Assembly: GCA_013140875.1 (NCBI GenBank)
Contig: JABFSB010000393.1
Coordinates: 1-5,320 of the forward strand
Origin: Acidobacteriota bacterium
Lineage (GTDB): Bacteria > Acidobacteriota > Blastocatellia > Pyrinomonadales > Pyrinomonadaceae
Reading direction: 5' to 3'
Length of the DNA stretch: 5,320 nt
This document shows, one piece after another, positions 1-5,217 of the stretch; within the stretch, counting starts at the first letter, position 1, and each line of letters begins with the position of its first letter. Below the pieces are notes generated by a model. The model had not been told where the DNA came from. It worked only from the letters and a program-made list of their open reading frames with translations, and did no database searches. A program made the translations under genes and the position numbers.

Positions 1-281
1 TTGTTGTATACCACCGCGTCGACGTTTACGATATTGGTGTCGACCGCGATAATGCCTTCGTCCGGTATCGCGTTCTTTTCTTCTTCGTAACGCTTTTTCT
101 CTTCTTCTTCGGCTTTTAGTTCCTCGGCGGTTCTAGGTTTCGGGCGCTGGTTTTTCTTGTCGTTGCCTTTTGGCTCGACACGCTGCGGCTTCGATTGCGC
201 GGAAGCAAGCGGGGCCAATGCTCCCAGAAGTATCGAGAAAATGAACAGCAGTGAGGCGGTACGCGCGAACAGATTGTGCAT
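1..281 (-). CDS. VWFA-related exported protein, N-terminal part (cut by the window edge)
   Basis: The first 93 codons are visible; the gene continues beyond position 1. Residues 1-28 form a signal peptide: a short basic start, the hydrophobic run LLFIFSILLGALAPL and the cleavage motif ASA before Gln29. A Lys/Pro-rich stretch (30-50) and a highly charged Glu/Lys segment (52-69, likely helical) follow. The last visible part, around AVDTNIVNVDAVVYN (79-93), resembles the opening strand of the VWFA-related domain common in acidobacteria. In known members this strand leads into a V(T/R)GL...DF.(V/I)FEDG segment and a von Willebrand A fold, which would lie outside the window. The start at 279-281 is supported by a GGAG at 286-289, four bases upstream. 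Members are secreted or envelope-bound, but their function is mostly unknown. The export call is firm. The family call rests on about 15 residues and is moderate. Confidence 0.72.
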   Translation of the reverse strand, partial: MHNLFARTASLLFIFSILLGALAPLASAQSKPQRVEPKGNDKKNQRPKPRTAEELKAEEEEKKRYEEEKNAIPDEGIIAVDTNIVNVDAVVYN

Positions 282-287
282 ATTACT

Positions 288-337
288 CCAAAAAGGCCGA
301 GGTATTAGAAGATTCGATTCCAATTGTGGCCTTTTGG
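288..337 (-). repeat. Inverted GGCCTTTT motif at the ribosome-binding site, plus a third copy
   Basis: CCAAAAAGGCC (288-298) and GGCCTTTTGG (328-337) are inverted copies differing by one A/T. A further direct copy of the second, GTGGCCTTTTG, occurs at both 326-336 and 377-387. Read on the minus strand, the copy nearest the gene ends in the GG of the GGAG ribosome-binding site of the gene starting at 281. A leader hairpin could therefore cover part of that site. It could equally be a protein-binding repeat. The pairing is seen in the sequence; any regulatory role is inferred. Confidence 0.4.
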
Positions 338-386
338 TTGGTAATAATCAAGGAATTTTGGGGTCTCAGCTTCTCCGTGGCCTTTT

Positions 387-409
387 GTGTCAATAAGAAA
401 CGTTGACAC
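387..409. repeat. Operator-like inverted repeat GTGTCAA-N9-TTGACAC
   Basis: Seven-base perfect arms lie at 387-393 and 403-409 with a nine-base spacer. The arms read TTGACA, the consensus -35 hexamer, on both strands. No convincing -10 lies 16-18 bases downstream on the minus strand, so a promoter is not called. It may be a transcription-factor site or a weak hairpin between the two minus-strand genes. The right arm overlaps the start of the short-unit array at 407-447. Confidence 0.3.
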
Positions 410-447
410 GAAAGAGCACAAAGGAAGACACAAAGACCACAAAGAAG
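407..447 (-). repeat. Short-unit intergenic array, CACAAAG type
   Basis: Four degenerate units start at 407 (CACGAAAG), 417 (CACAAAGG), 429 (CACAAAGA) and 438 (CACAAAGA), with steps of 10, 12 and 9 bases. On the minus strand the core is CTTTGTG. The array begins 13 bases beyond the stop codon of the gene at 461-1255 and lies between two co-directional genes. Its form parallels the arrays at 1397-1467 and 3520-3549. I recall similar CACGAAGGACACAAAG-like strings in intergenic DNA of many environmental bacteria, but know no established function. Confidence 0.6.
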
Positions 448-460
448 AATTTGATCGTTC

Positions 461-1255
461 TTATGCGGGTTCGATCTCTATGCGAACGTCGAAGGCTCCG
501 GAATTGTCGTCGAGGTTTCCTTCGTTGACGCCGAGGAATAGCGCTCCGTCTCTCGATGCAGTGAAAGTGCGTTCGGTGCCGACGTATATAAATTCGTTAT
601 TGTCGTCGCCGATCACGGCGATCAGGGCGCCGGTCGGGACGCTTTTTAGAAGCTTCGTCGTGTCTTCAAGGTCATACAACCCGGAAGGCCCGGTCGACTT
701 TCCCTTGCCGAGGGATATGCTGCCGTCGCCGACGATCCGTATTTTTTGGCCTTTTTTTACGACCCAGCCGGAATTCGTCCATCCGTTCGAAGAGTTATCG
801 GCCTGCACTTTGACCGAGACTTCAAGCGGTTTACGGTCTGAATTGCCGGCCGGTTCCATGATCTTCGGCTGCGGAACTTCTTTGACCGGGACCGGTTTGG
901 CAACGGTGGAAGGTCGCGTATTATCAGTCGTGACAACCCGCGGAATGCTCTTTGGCGGAGCCGAAGTTTCGACGAACTGAGGTTCTTTCTTGGGCTGAGT
1001 TTCACGCACGGCAACGGAACTGCCGCTCCCTGCGGAATCGAACTGGATCGACTCGACCTCGGACGCGTCGAACGTCATTTGACGCTGCCGGCTGCCGCCT
1101 TCGCCAACGACGATCGTGAATTTGCCCTGGCCGAAAGTTGTTATACGGCCTTTGATAATGCTGCCGTCCTTTAGCCGAAGCGTATCCGCAGATGCCGACA
1201 AGGACATAGCGAAAACAAGCCCAAAGGCCAATATCGGTCGAATTACTGTGAGCAT
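461..1255 (-). CDS. Exported protein: SH3-like N-terminal domain plus PA-IL/LecA-like C-terminal domain
   Basis: The product is 264 residues, probably periplasmic or secreted. Residues 1-23 are a signal peptide (hydrophobic 8-19, cleavage after SASA). Residues 24-73, beginning DTLRLKDGSIIKGRI and ending EVESIQFD, look like a small SH3/Sm-like beta-barrel often found just after signal peptides in acidobacterial proteins. Residues 84-143 are a Pro/Lys/Val-rich low-complexity linker. Residues 145-262 resemble the PA-IL (LecA) galactose-binding lectin fold: GWTNSGWVVKKGQKIRI, the TGALIAVIG strand, and GVNEGNLDDNSGAFDVRI near the end. The last segment aligns with the calcium/sugar loop of LecA. 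Glu245, Asp250 and Asn251 stand where LecA has Asp, Asn, Asn, and the loop looks about two residues shorter, so sugar binding is uncertain. The start at 1255 follows a GGAGG at a five-base distance; an in-frame ATG at 1327 would put 24 residues before the signal peptide and is rejected. Confidence 0.82.
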   Translation of the reverse strand: MLTVIRPILAFGLVFAMSLSASADTLRLKDGSIIKGRITTFGQGKFTIVVGEGGSRQRQMTFDASEVESIQFDSAGSGSSVAVRETQPKKEPQFVETSAPPKSIPRVVTTDNTRPSTVAKPVPVKEVPQPKIMEPAGNSDRKPLEVSVKVQADNSSNGWTNSGWVVKKGQKIRIVGDGSISLGKGKSTGPSGLYDLEDTTKLLKSVPTGALIAVIGDDNNEFIYVGTERTFTASRDGALFLGVNEGNLDDNSGAFDVRIEIEPA

Positions 1256-1260
1256 TTTCC

Positions 1261-1265
1261 CCTCC
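1261..1265 (-). promoter_or_regulatory. Ribosome-binding site GGAGG that fixes the start at 1255
   Basis: On the minus strand GGAGG is followed by five bases (GGAAA) and the ATG at 1253-1255. This is a near-ideal Shine-Dalgarno arrangement. It selects this ATG over the in-frame ATG at 1325-1327, which would place extra residues ahead of the hydrophobic signal-peptide core. Confidence 0.8.
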
Positions 1266-1350
1266 AAACGAAACCACGGTCGATTACCGGAATAATGATG
1301 CAAGAATGAGCCGATTTTGTTGCACATTTTCTAAACAGGCGAACGGCAGA

Positions 1351-1380
1351 ATGATAAACGATTTATAAGCTTTGTGTGAA
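1351..1380 (-). promoter_or_regulatory. Candidate sigma-70 promoter for the PA-IL-domain gene
   Basis: On the minus strand TTCACA (1380-1375) is separated by 18 bases from TATCAT (1356-1351), each one mismatch from the sigma-70 consensus. Transcription would begin near 1343-1345, giving a leader of about 90 bases before the start codon at 1255. The spacer is AT-rich. The match could arise by chance in such DNA, so this is a candidate only. Confidence 0.3.
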
Positions 1381-1396
1381 TATTTTTTGTTTCTTC

Positions 1397-1470
1397 TTCG
1401 GCGAACTCCGCGTCTTTCTCGGCGCCCTCTGCGTTAGAAAAAATTTCTTAACGCAAAGGGCGCCAAGAAG
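1397..1470. repeat. Palindromic short-unit intergenic repeat, CTCTGCG type
   Basis: The divergent spacer contains four degenerate units on the plus strand: TTCGGCG (1397), CTCCGCG (1406), CTCGGCG (1418) and CTCTGCG (1427), with steps of 9, 12 and 9 bases. After a short A/T-rich loop the last two units recur inverted, as CTTTGCG and CTTGGCG on the minus strand (1458-1452 and 1467-1461), again 9 bases apart. The inner arms 1421-1436 and 1449-1464 pair at 15 of 16 positions around a 12-base loop. Pairing continues loosely outward to 1415/1470. It could form a strong hairpin in RNA or a cruciform in DNA. It lies between divergent genes, about 100 bases from the plus-strand start and 160 from the minus-strand start. 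Function unknown. Confidence 0.7.
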
Positions 1471-1510
1471 TGTTGCAAGCGGAACTGTCGAATCTCGTTC
1501 TAACAAGTAT

Positions 1511-1528
1511 GACGGAGACTACTCCGTC
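1511..1528 (+). promoter_or_regulatory. Perfect 7-bp hairpin or operator in the leader of the META-domain gene
   Basis: GACGGAG (1511-1517) and CTCCGTC (1522-1528) are exact inverted copies around ACTA. The element ends 33 bases before the start codon at 1562. It could be a leader hairpin or a dyad operator. Apart from this, the repeat at 1397-1470 and the minus-strand promoter candidate, I see nothing definite in the 306-bp spacer 1256-1561; no convincing plus-strand promoter was found. Confidence 0.4.
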
Positions 1529-1561
1529 GCAATTCGAAATGAGTGAACAGGGGGAACGAAC

Positions 1562-2341
1562 ATGAAGGGAATATTACTTACTATCGCAATAATAACGCTC
1601 GGTGTAACCGGAGTTTTAGCAAAATCAGATATTGACGGCAAACAGTGGACGCTTACCTATGCGAACGGCCGGGAAGTGACCAGTTCGATCGCGTATTTTG
1701 AAATCGAACGAAACAGCGATCGATTTACCGGAAGCACCGGCTGCAATCGCATGTTCGGCTCGGTCGAGGTCACCGATCGGCGGATTGATTTTTCAAACAT
1801 CGGCACTACCAAGATGATGTGCAAGCTCATGGCAGGAAACGTGTCGGAGACGGCGTTTCTTAATGCACTCGAAAAGGCCGATAAATATGCACAGAACGGC
1901 AACGTCCTTTACGTTTTCGACCGCAACGGCCGCACGATCCTGCGATTTAAGCGGCTGGTGAAGCAGGCCCCGGTGCCGCTTCCGCCGGCACGCGTTCAGC
2001 TTGAGGACCGCAAATGGGTCCTCGAGTCGATTCTCGGACGCCAGTATTTTGTGCCGATCAAAGGCGTGTTCCTGAACTTTGACGCGGCGAAGGACAGCGT
2101 TGGTGGAAACTCCGGCTGCAACGTCTTTGGCGGCAGCTATAAAACGCGCGGATCGAAGATCGAGATCAGCGACGTTATCTCAACGATGCGGGCCTGCGTC
2201 GAGGACGGAAAGATAGCCGTGGAACGCGAATTCTTCGACGGCCTGCGTTCAGCGAACCGCTTCGAGATCCGCGACGGACGATTGTTTTTGTATAAAAACC
2301 GGAAGCTAATGCTGACGCTCCGCGGCGAAGCAAAGGGTTAG
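1562..2341 (+). CDS. Exported protein with two META (HslJ-like) domains
   Basis: The product is 259 residues. Residues 1-20 form a signal peptide with hydrophobic core ILLTIAIITLGVTGVLA, probably cleaved before Lys21; there is no lipobox cysteine. Two META domains follow. The first spans about 24-131: W29, GSTGCNRMFG around C61, TTKMMC at C87, and the alanine-rich helix SETAFLNALEKADKY. A Pro-rich linker PVPLPPA (137-143) leads to the second, about 147-255: W152, GNSGCNVFGG around C186, STMRAC at C212, and a helix ending FFDGLRSANRF. In both copies the cysteines are exactly 26 residues apart, so the protein appears to be an internal duplication. The META family includes E. coli HslJ, linked to heat shock and novobiocin resistance, and many envelope proteins of unknown role. 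No enzyme activity is known for it. An AGGGGGA at 1549-1555 precedes the ATG by about seven bases. The gene appears monocistronic, ending just before the hairpin at 2352. Confidence 0.88.
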   Translation: MKGILLTIAIITLGVTGVLAKSDIDGKQWTLTYANGREVTSSIAYFEIERNSDRFTGSTGCNRMFGSVEVTDRRIDFSNIGTTKMMCKLMAGNVSETAFLNALEKADKYAQNGNVLYVFDRNGRTILRFKRLVKQAPVPLPPARVQLEDRKWVLESILGRQYFVPIKGVFLNFDAAKDSVGGNSGCNVFGGSYKTRGSKIEISDVISTMRACVEDGKIAVEREFFDGLRSANRFEIRDGRLFLYKNRKLMLTLRGEAKG

Positions 2342-2351
2342 TTCTTTTTGA

Positions 2352-2425
2352 TGCAAAAGCCCGCACGCAGTAAGGGCGATATACTGACGGTGGTATATCG
2401 CCCTTACTGCGTGCGGGCTTTTGCA
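2352..2425. terminator. Perfect 33-bp inverted repeat, probable bidirectional terminator
   Basis: Arms 2352-2384 and 2393-2425 are exact reverse complements of 33 bases around the 8-base loop TGACGGTG. The outer stem is GC-rich (GCCCGCACGC), with an A-tract on the left base and a T-tract (CTTTTGC) on the right, so it can act as an intrinsic terminator on either strand. It begins ten bases after the stop of the META-domain gene. A stem of 33 perfect pairs is much longer than usual for an intrinsic terminator and may instead mark a mobile or dispersed palindromic repeat. It ends only 29 bases before the exonuclease start, leaving little room for a separate downstream promoter. Confidence 0.75.
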
Positions 2426-2428
2426 GGT

Positions 2429-2443
2429 TGCGGGCTTTTTGCA
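2429..2443 (+). repeat. Partial extra copy of the hairpin's outer arm
   Basis: TGCGGGCTTTTTGCA repeats the right end of the long hairpin (TGCGGGCTTTTGCA, 2412-2425) with one extra T. It could pair with the left arm end at 2352-2365, so two alternative hairpins can compete. It ends 11 bases before the exonuclease ATG. This may be a remnant of a second terminator or a duplication scar. Confidence 0.6.
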
Positions 2444-2454
2444 GTCGATAAAGT

Positions 2455-3504
2455 ATGATAAGGCGTATGCGAAAGGACGGCCTCATCACGCTTACGTCCA
2501 GCGGGCTCTTTTGTGAAAAGGGTGATTTTTACGTCGATCCGTGGAAGCCGGTGAAACGCGCAGTGCTGACACACGCTCACGCCGATCATACTTATCGAGG
2601 AAATGAGCACTACCTCGTTCCGGCCGAGGGCGAGCGGCTTTCGCGCATCCGTCTCGGAGACGAGGCCGATATTTCGACCCAAAAATACGGCGAAACGGCG
2701 GTGATGAACGGTGTGAAGGTCTCGTTTCACCCGGCGGGGCACGTTCTCGGGTCGTCTCAGGTACGAGTCGAGTACGGTGGCGAGATCTGGGTGATCTCGG
2801 GCGATTACAAGTTGATGCCCGACGCGACGTGTGCGCCGTTCGAGCCGGTCAAGTGCCAGCATTTCGTGACCGAAGCGACATTCGGCCTTCCGATCTATCG
2901 CTGGCAGCCGACCGAGTTTATTTTCGACGAGATAAATTCGTGGTGGCGACGGAATCGTGAAAAAGGAAAGGCGTCGGTGATATTTGCTTATTCACTAGGC
3001 AAATCTCAACGTGTTATGAACGGCATCGACCGCGCGATCGGGCCGATATTCACGCATGGTGCGGTCGAACGGTTGACGCAGGCTTACCGCGAACATGGCG
3101 TCGATATGCCGACGACTACATATGTCGGTTCGGTCGAAAGCAAAAAGGACTTCGTCGGATCGCTCGTCGTCGCACCGCCGTCCGCTCAACAGTCGGTCGG
3201 CTGGCTTCGCCGTTTCGGGTCGCACTCGACCGGATTTGCGTCGGGCTGGATGATGGTCCGCGGTGCGAGACGGCAGCGGGCCGTGGACCGTGGATTCGTT
3301 TTGTCCGACCACGCCGACTGGCCCGAACTGCTCCAAGCGATCGCTTCGGCCGAGGCTGAGACCATTTATGTCACCCACGGCTTTGGCGAAGAGGTCGTCC
3401 GCTGGCTCAACGAAAACGGGCAGAACGCGGTGCCGTTAAAAACGCAGTTTGTCGGCGATGTGGCGGAGGAAGGCATTGCCGCCAATGAAGAAGGGGTTAG
3501 CTAG
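2455..3504 (+). CDS. DNA-ligase-associated exonuclease, metallo-beta-lactamase fold
   Basis: The product is a cytoplasmic metal-dependent nuclease of 349 residues. It matches the metallo-beta-lactamase/beta-CASP-like family encoded beside ATP-dependent DNA ligases in bacterial repair clusters; the Pseudomonas putida homologue is known to be a manganese-dependent DNA nuclease. Visible motifs are the family opening GLFCEKGDFYVDPW (17-30), the metal site HAHADH (40-45), His96 in PAGHVLGSSQ, Asp117 in SGDYK, the YSLGKSQR segment (179-186), SDHADW (284-289, third metal/catalytic His286) and VTHGFGE (306-312). All expected metal ligands are present, and the length is close to the family norm. The ATG at 2455 has no clear Shine-Dalgarno; an in-frame ATG at 2467 gives a product four residues shorter and is an alternative. 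The ligase gene follows after 81 bases. Function is confident by family; the in vivo substrate is inferred to be DNA ends needing trimming before ligation. Confidence 0.92.
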   Translation: MIRRMRKDGLITLTSSGLFCEKGDFYVDPWKPVKRAVLTHAHADHTYRGNEHYLVPAEGERLSRIRLGDEADISTQKYGETAVMNGVKVSFHPAGHVLGSSQVRVEYGGEIWVISGDYKLMPDATCAPFEPVKCQHFVTEATFGLPIYRWQPTEFIFDEINSWWRRNREKGKASVIFAYSLGKSQRVMNGIDRAIGPIFTHGAVERLTQAYREHGVDMPTTTYVGSVESKKDFVGSLVVAPPSAQQSVGWLRRFGSHSTGFASGWMMVRGARRQRAVDRGFVLSDHADWPELLQAIASAEAETIYVTHGFGEEVVRWLNENGQNAVPLKTQFVGDVAEEGIAANEEGVS

Positions 3505-3519
3505 CATGGAAAATTTTTG

Positions 3520-3549
3520 ATCTGTGTTTATCTGTGTCCATCTGTGGAT
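3520..3549. repeat. Three-unit 10-bp array ATCTGTG
   Basis: Three units in exact 10-base register share ATCTGTG: ATCTGTGTTT (3520), ATCTGTGTCC (3530) and ATCTGTGGAT (3540). The array sits in the 81-base gap between exonuclease and ligase. I recall this string type (ATCTGTGTTCATCTGTGG) as a widespread intergenic sequence in several bacterial phyla, without a settled function. It has no in-frame stop in the ligase frame, so a TTG at 3517 can be mistaken for the ligase start, producing a spurious N-terminal peptide beginning ICVYLCPSVDN. Confidence 0.7.
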
Positions 3550-3585
3550 AATATTTCTTTTGCCCCGACTCACCATCTTTTGGCG

Positions 3586-5217
3586 ATGAAACCTTTTACC
3601 GAGCTTTACGTCGAGCTCGACCAGACAAATAAAACGAACGAAAAGATCGACGCGCTTCGGTTCTACTTCGCGAACGCGACGGCCGAGGATGCGGCGTGGG
3701 CGTTTTATTTTTTGTCGGGAAGAAAGCCGCGTCAGATAGTGCCTTCCAAGAAACTGCGTGAATGGGCGATCGAGCAGGCGGGAGTTCCTGAATGGCTGTT
3801 CATGGAATCGCGCGACACGGTCGGCGACACGGCCGAGACGATCGCTTTGCTGCTGCCGAACAACGCGACGGTCGATGAGACGCCGCTTCATCAGCTTGTC
3901 GAGGTAAAACTGCTCCCGCTTCGGACCTCGCCGGAAGAAACTCAAAAACAGGCCGTGATCGATGCGTGGTCGCGGATGAATTATTCGCAGCGGCTGGTTT
4001 ACAACAAGCTTATCTCCGGCAGCTTTCGCGTTGGTGTTTCGCAGCAGCTTGTGCTGCGTGCTCTTTCACAGATATCGGAACTACCGCCGGACATTCTCGC
4101 TCACCGGGCGATGGGCGAATGGGAACCGACGCCGGAATTCTTCAATAAGCTGATCGACCCGAGTGTCGATGAAGACGAAGCGCCGATCGCGCGTCCCTAT
4201 CCGTTTCATCTAGCGCACCAAGCCGATTTTCCTATCGAGGATCTTGGGCCGGTTTCCGATTGGCAAGCTGAATGGAAGTGGGACGGAATCCGGGCACAGG
4301 TGATCAAGCGAAGCGGCGAGGTTTTTATCTGGTCACGCGGCGAAGATTTGATCACCGAGCGTTTTCCCGAGATTGCGCACGCGGCCGGCGAACTGCCGGA
4401 CGGCACGGTGATCGACGGCGAAATATTGCCGTGGCTCGACGATAAAGTTTTGCCGTTTACCGAGCTTCAAAAACGCATCGGACGCAAGAATCTTTCGGCG
4501 AAGATTTTGGCCGAAGTGCCGGTGATCTTGCAGGCATATGACCTGCTCGAATTTACCGGCGAGGATTTGCGTGCGACGGATTTCAGATCGCGGCGTGAGA
4601 TGTTGGAGAGTTTGTTGTCCGGTTTGGCAGATAAAATAAACGGCGCGTTCCGGGTCACAGAATCGGTCGATGCGGCGGATTGGGACGGCCTTTCGAAGAT
4701 AAGAGAAAGGAGCCGCACGCTCGGGGTCGAAGGCTTTATGCTCAAACGGCTCGATTCGCCATATCGCACCGGCCGACATCGCGGCGATTGGTGGAAATGG
4801 AAGATCGATCCGCTTACCATAGACGCGGTACTGATATACGCCCAAAAAGGTACCGGCAAGCGTGCAAATCTTTTTACCGATTACACCTTCGCCGTTTGGA
4901 AGGGAAGCGATCTGGTCCCGTTCGCAAAGGCATATTCCGGTTTGACTGATGCCGAGATCAGAAAGGTAGACCGTTACGTTCGCGACAATACGGTCGAAAC
5001 GTTCGGGCCGGTCAGAAGCGTCAAACCGCAGCTCGTGTTCAAGATCGGTTTCGAGGCCTTGCAGCGTTCGAGCCGCCATAAATCAGGCGTCGCCGTCCGC
5101 TTTCCGCGTATTTTGCGTTGGCGGGACGACAAGACAATCGAACAAGCCGATGCGCTAGAAACTATCTTTGCGATGCTCGACTCGTTTCAGAATCCGTCCG
5201 ATGGCCAAAGTTCATAG
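3586..5217 (+). CDS. ATP-dependent DNA ligase, PP_1105 (ligase-cluster) type
   Basis: The enzyme joins nicks in double-stranded DNA through an enzyme-AMP intermediate. The product is 543 residues, usual for this bacterial subfamily. Residues 1 to about 200 are the N-terminal DNA-binding domain, with the subfamily signature AAWAFYFLSGRKPRQIVP (36-53). The nucleotidyltransferase core carries motif I KWDGIR at 231-236 (Lys231 is the expected AMP-bound lysine), SRGEDL at 250-255, motif III IDGEIL around Glu279, motif IV EGFMLK at 382-387 and motif V WKWK (Lys404, Lys406). The OB-fold domain follows from about 410 to the end, including RFPRILRWRDDK near the C-terminus. All catalytic residues are intact. 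The ATG at 3586 is chosen because known members begin M-K-x-F-x-x-L-Y; an upstream TTG at 3517 would translate repeat DNA. No clear Shine-Dalgarno is visible. The gene follows the exonuclease and overlaps the next gene by 17 bases, so the three are probably co-transcribed. Confidence 0.95.
   Translation: MKPFTELYVELDQTNKTNEKIDALRFYFANATAEDAAWAFYFLSGRKPRQIVPSKKLREWAIEQAGVPEWLFMESRDTVGDTAETIALLLPNNATVDETPLHQLVEVKLLPLRTSPEETQKQAVIDAWSRMNYSQRLVYNKLISGSFRVGVSQQLVLRALSQISELPPDILAHRAMGEWEPTPEFFNKLIDPSVDEDEAPIARPYPFHLAHQADFPIEDLGPVSDWQAEWKWDGIRAQVIKRSGEVFIWSRGEDLITERFPEIAHAAGELPDGTVIDGEILPWLDDKVLPFTELQKRIGRKNLSAKILAEVPVILQAYDLLEFTGEDLRATDFRSRREMLESLLSGLADKINGAFRVTESVDAADWDGLSKIRERSRTLGVEGFMLKRLDSPYRTGRHRGDWWKWKIDPLTIDAVLIYAQKGTGKRANLFTDYTFAVWKGSDLVPFAKAYSGLTDAEIRKVDRYVRDNTVETFGPVRSVKPQLVFKIGFEALQRSSRHKSGVAVRFPRILRWRDDKTIEQADALETIFAMLDSFQNPSDGQSS

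Noticed and set aside
388..393. Consensus -35 hexamer TTGACA on the minus strand upstream of the VWFA-related gene
   Set aside because: No acceptable -10 element occurs 16-18 bases downstream (GCTGAG region), so it is reported only as part of an inverted repeat.
387..980. Plus-strand open frame of 197 codons opposite the PA-IL-domain gene
   Set aside because: It begins in the short-unit repeat, shows no recognisable domain, and lies antisense to a gene with signal peptide, strong ribosome-binding site and clear domains.
1256..1327. Upstream in-frame ATG (1327) for the PA-IL-domain gene
   Set aside because: It would place 24 polar and aromatic residues before the signal peptide, and the GGAGG at 1261-1265 points to the ATG at 1255.
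1481..1503. GGAACT ... TCTAA resembling an extracytoplasmic-function sigma promoter for the META gene
   Set aside because: The gap between the two elements is 12 bases, clearly shorter than the about 16 usual for such promoters.
3520..3549. CRISPR-like or tandem-repeat array
   Set aside because: Units are only 10 bases with no spacers, so it is not a CRISPR array; likewise the arrays at 407 and 1397.
4333..5079. Minus-strand open frame of 248 codons opposite the ligase
   Set aside because: It is entirely antisense to the conserved ligase catalytic core and resembles no known family; long antisense frames are expected from the codon bias here.
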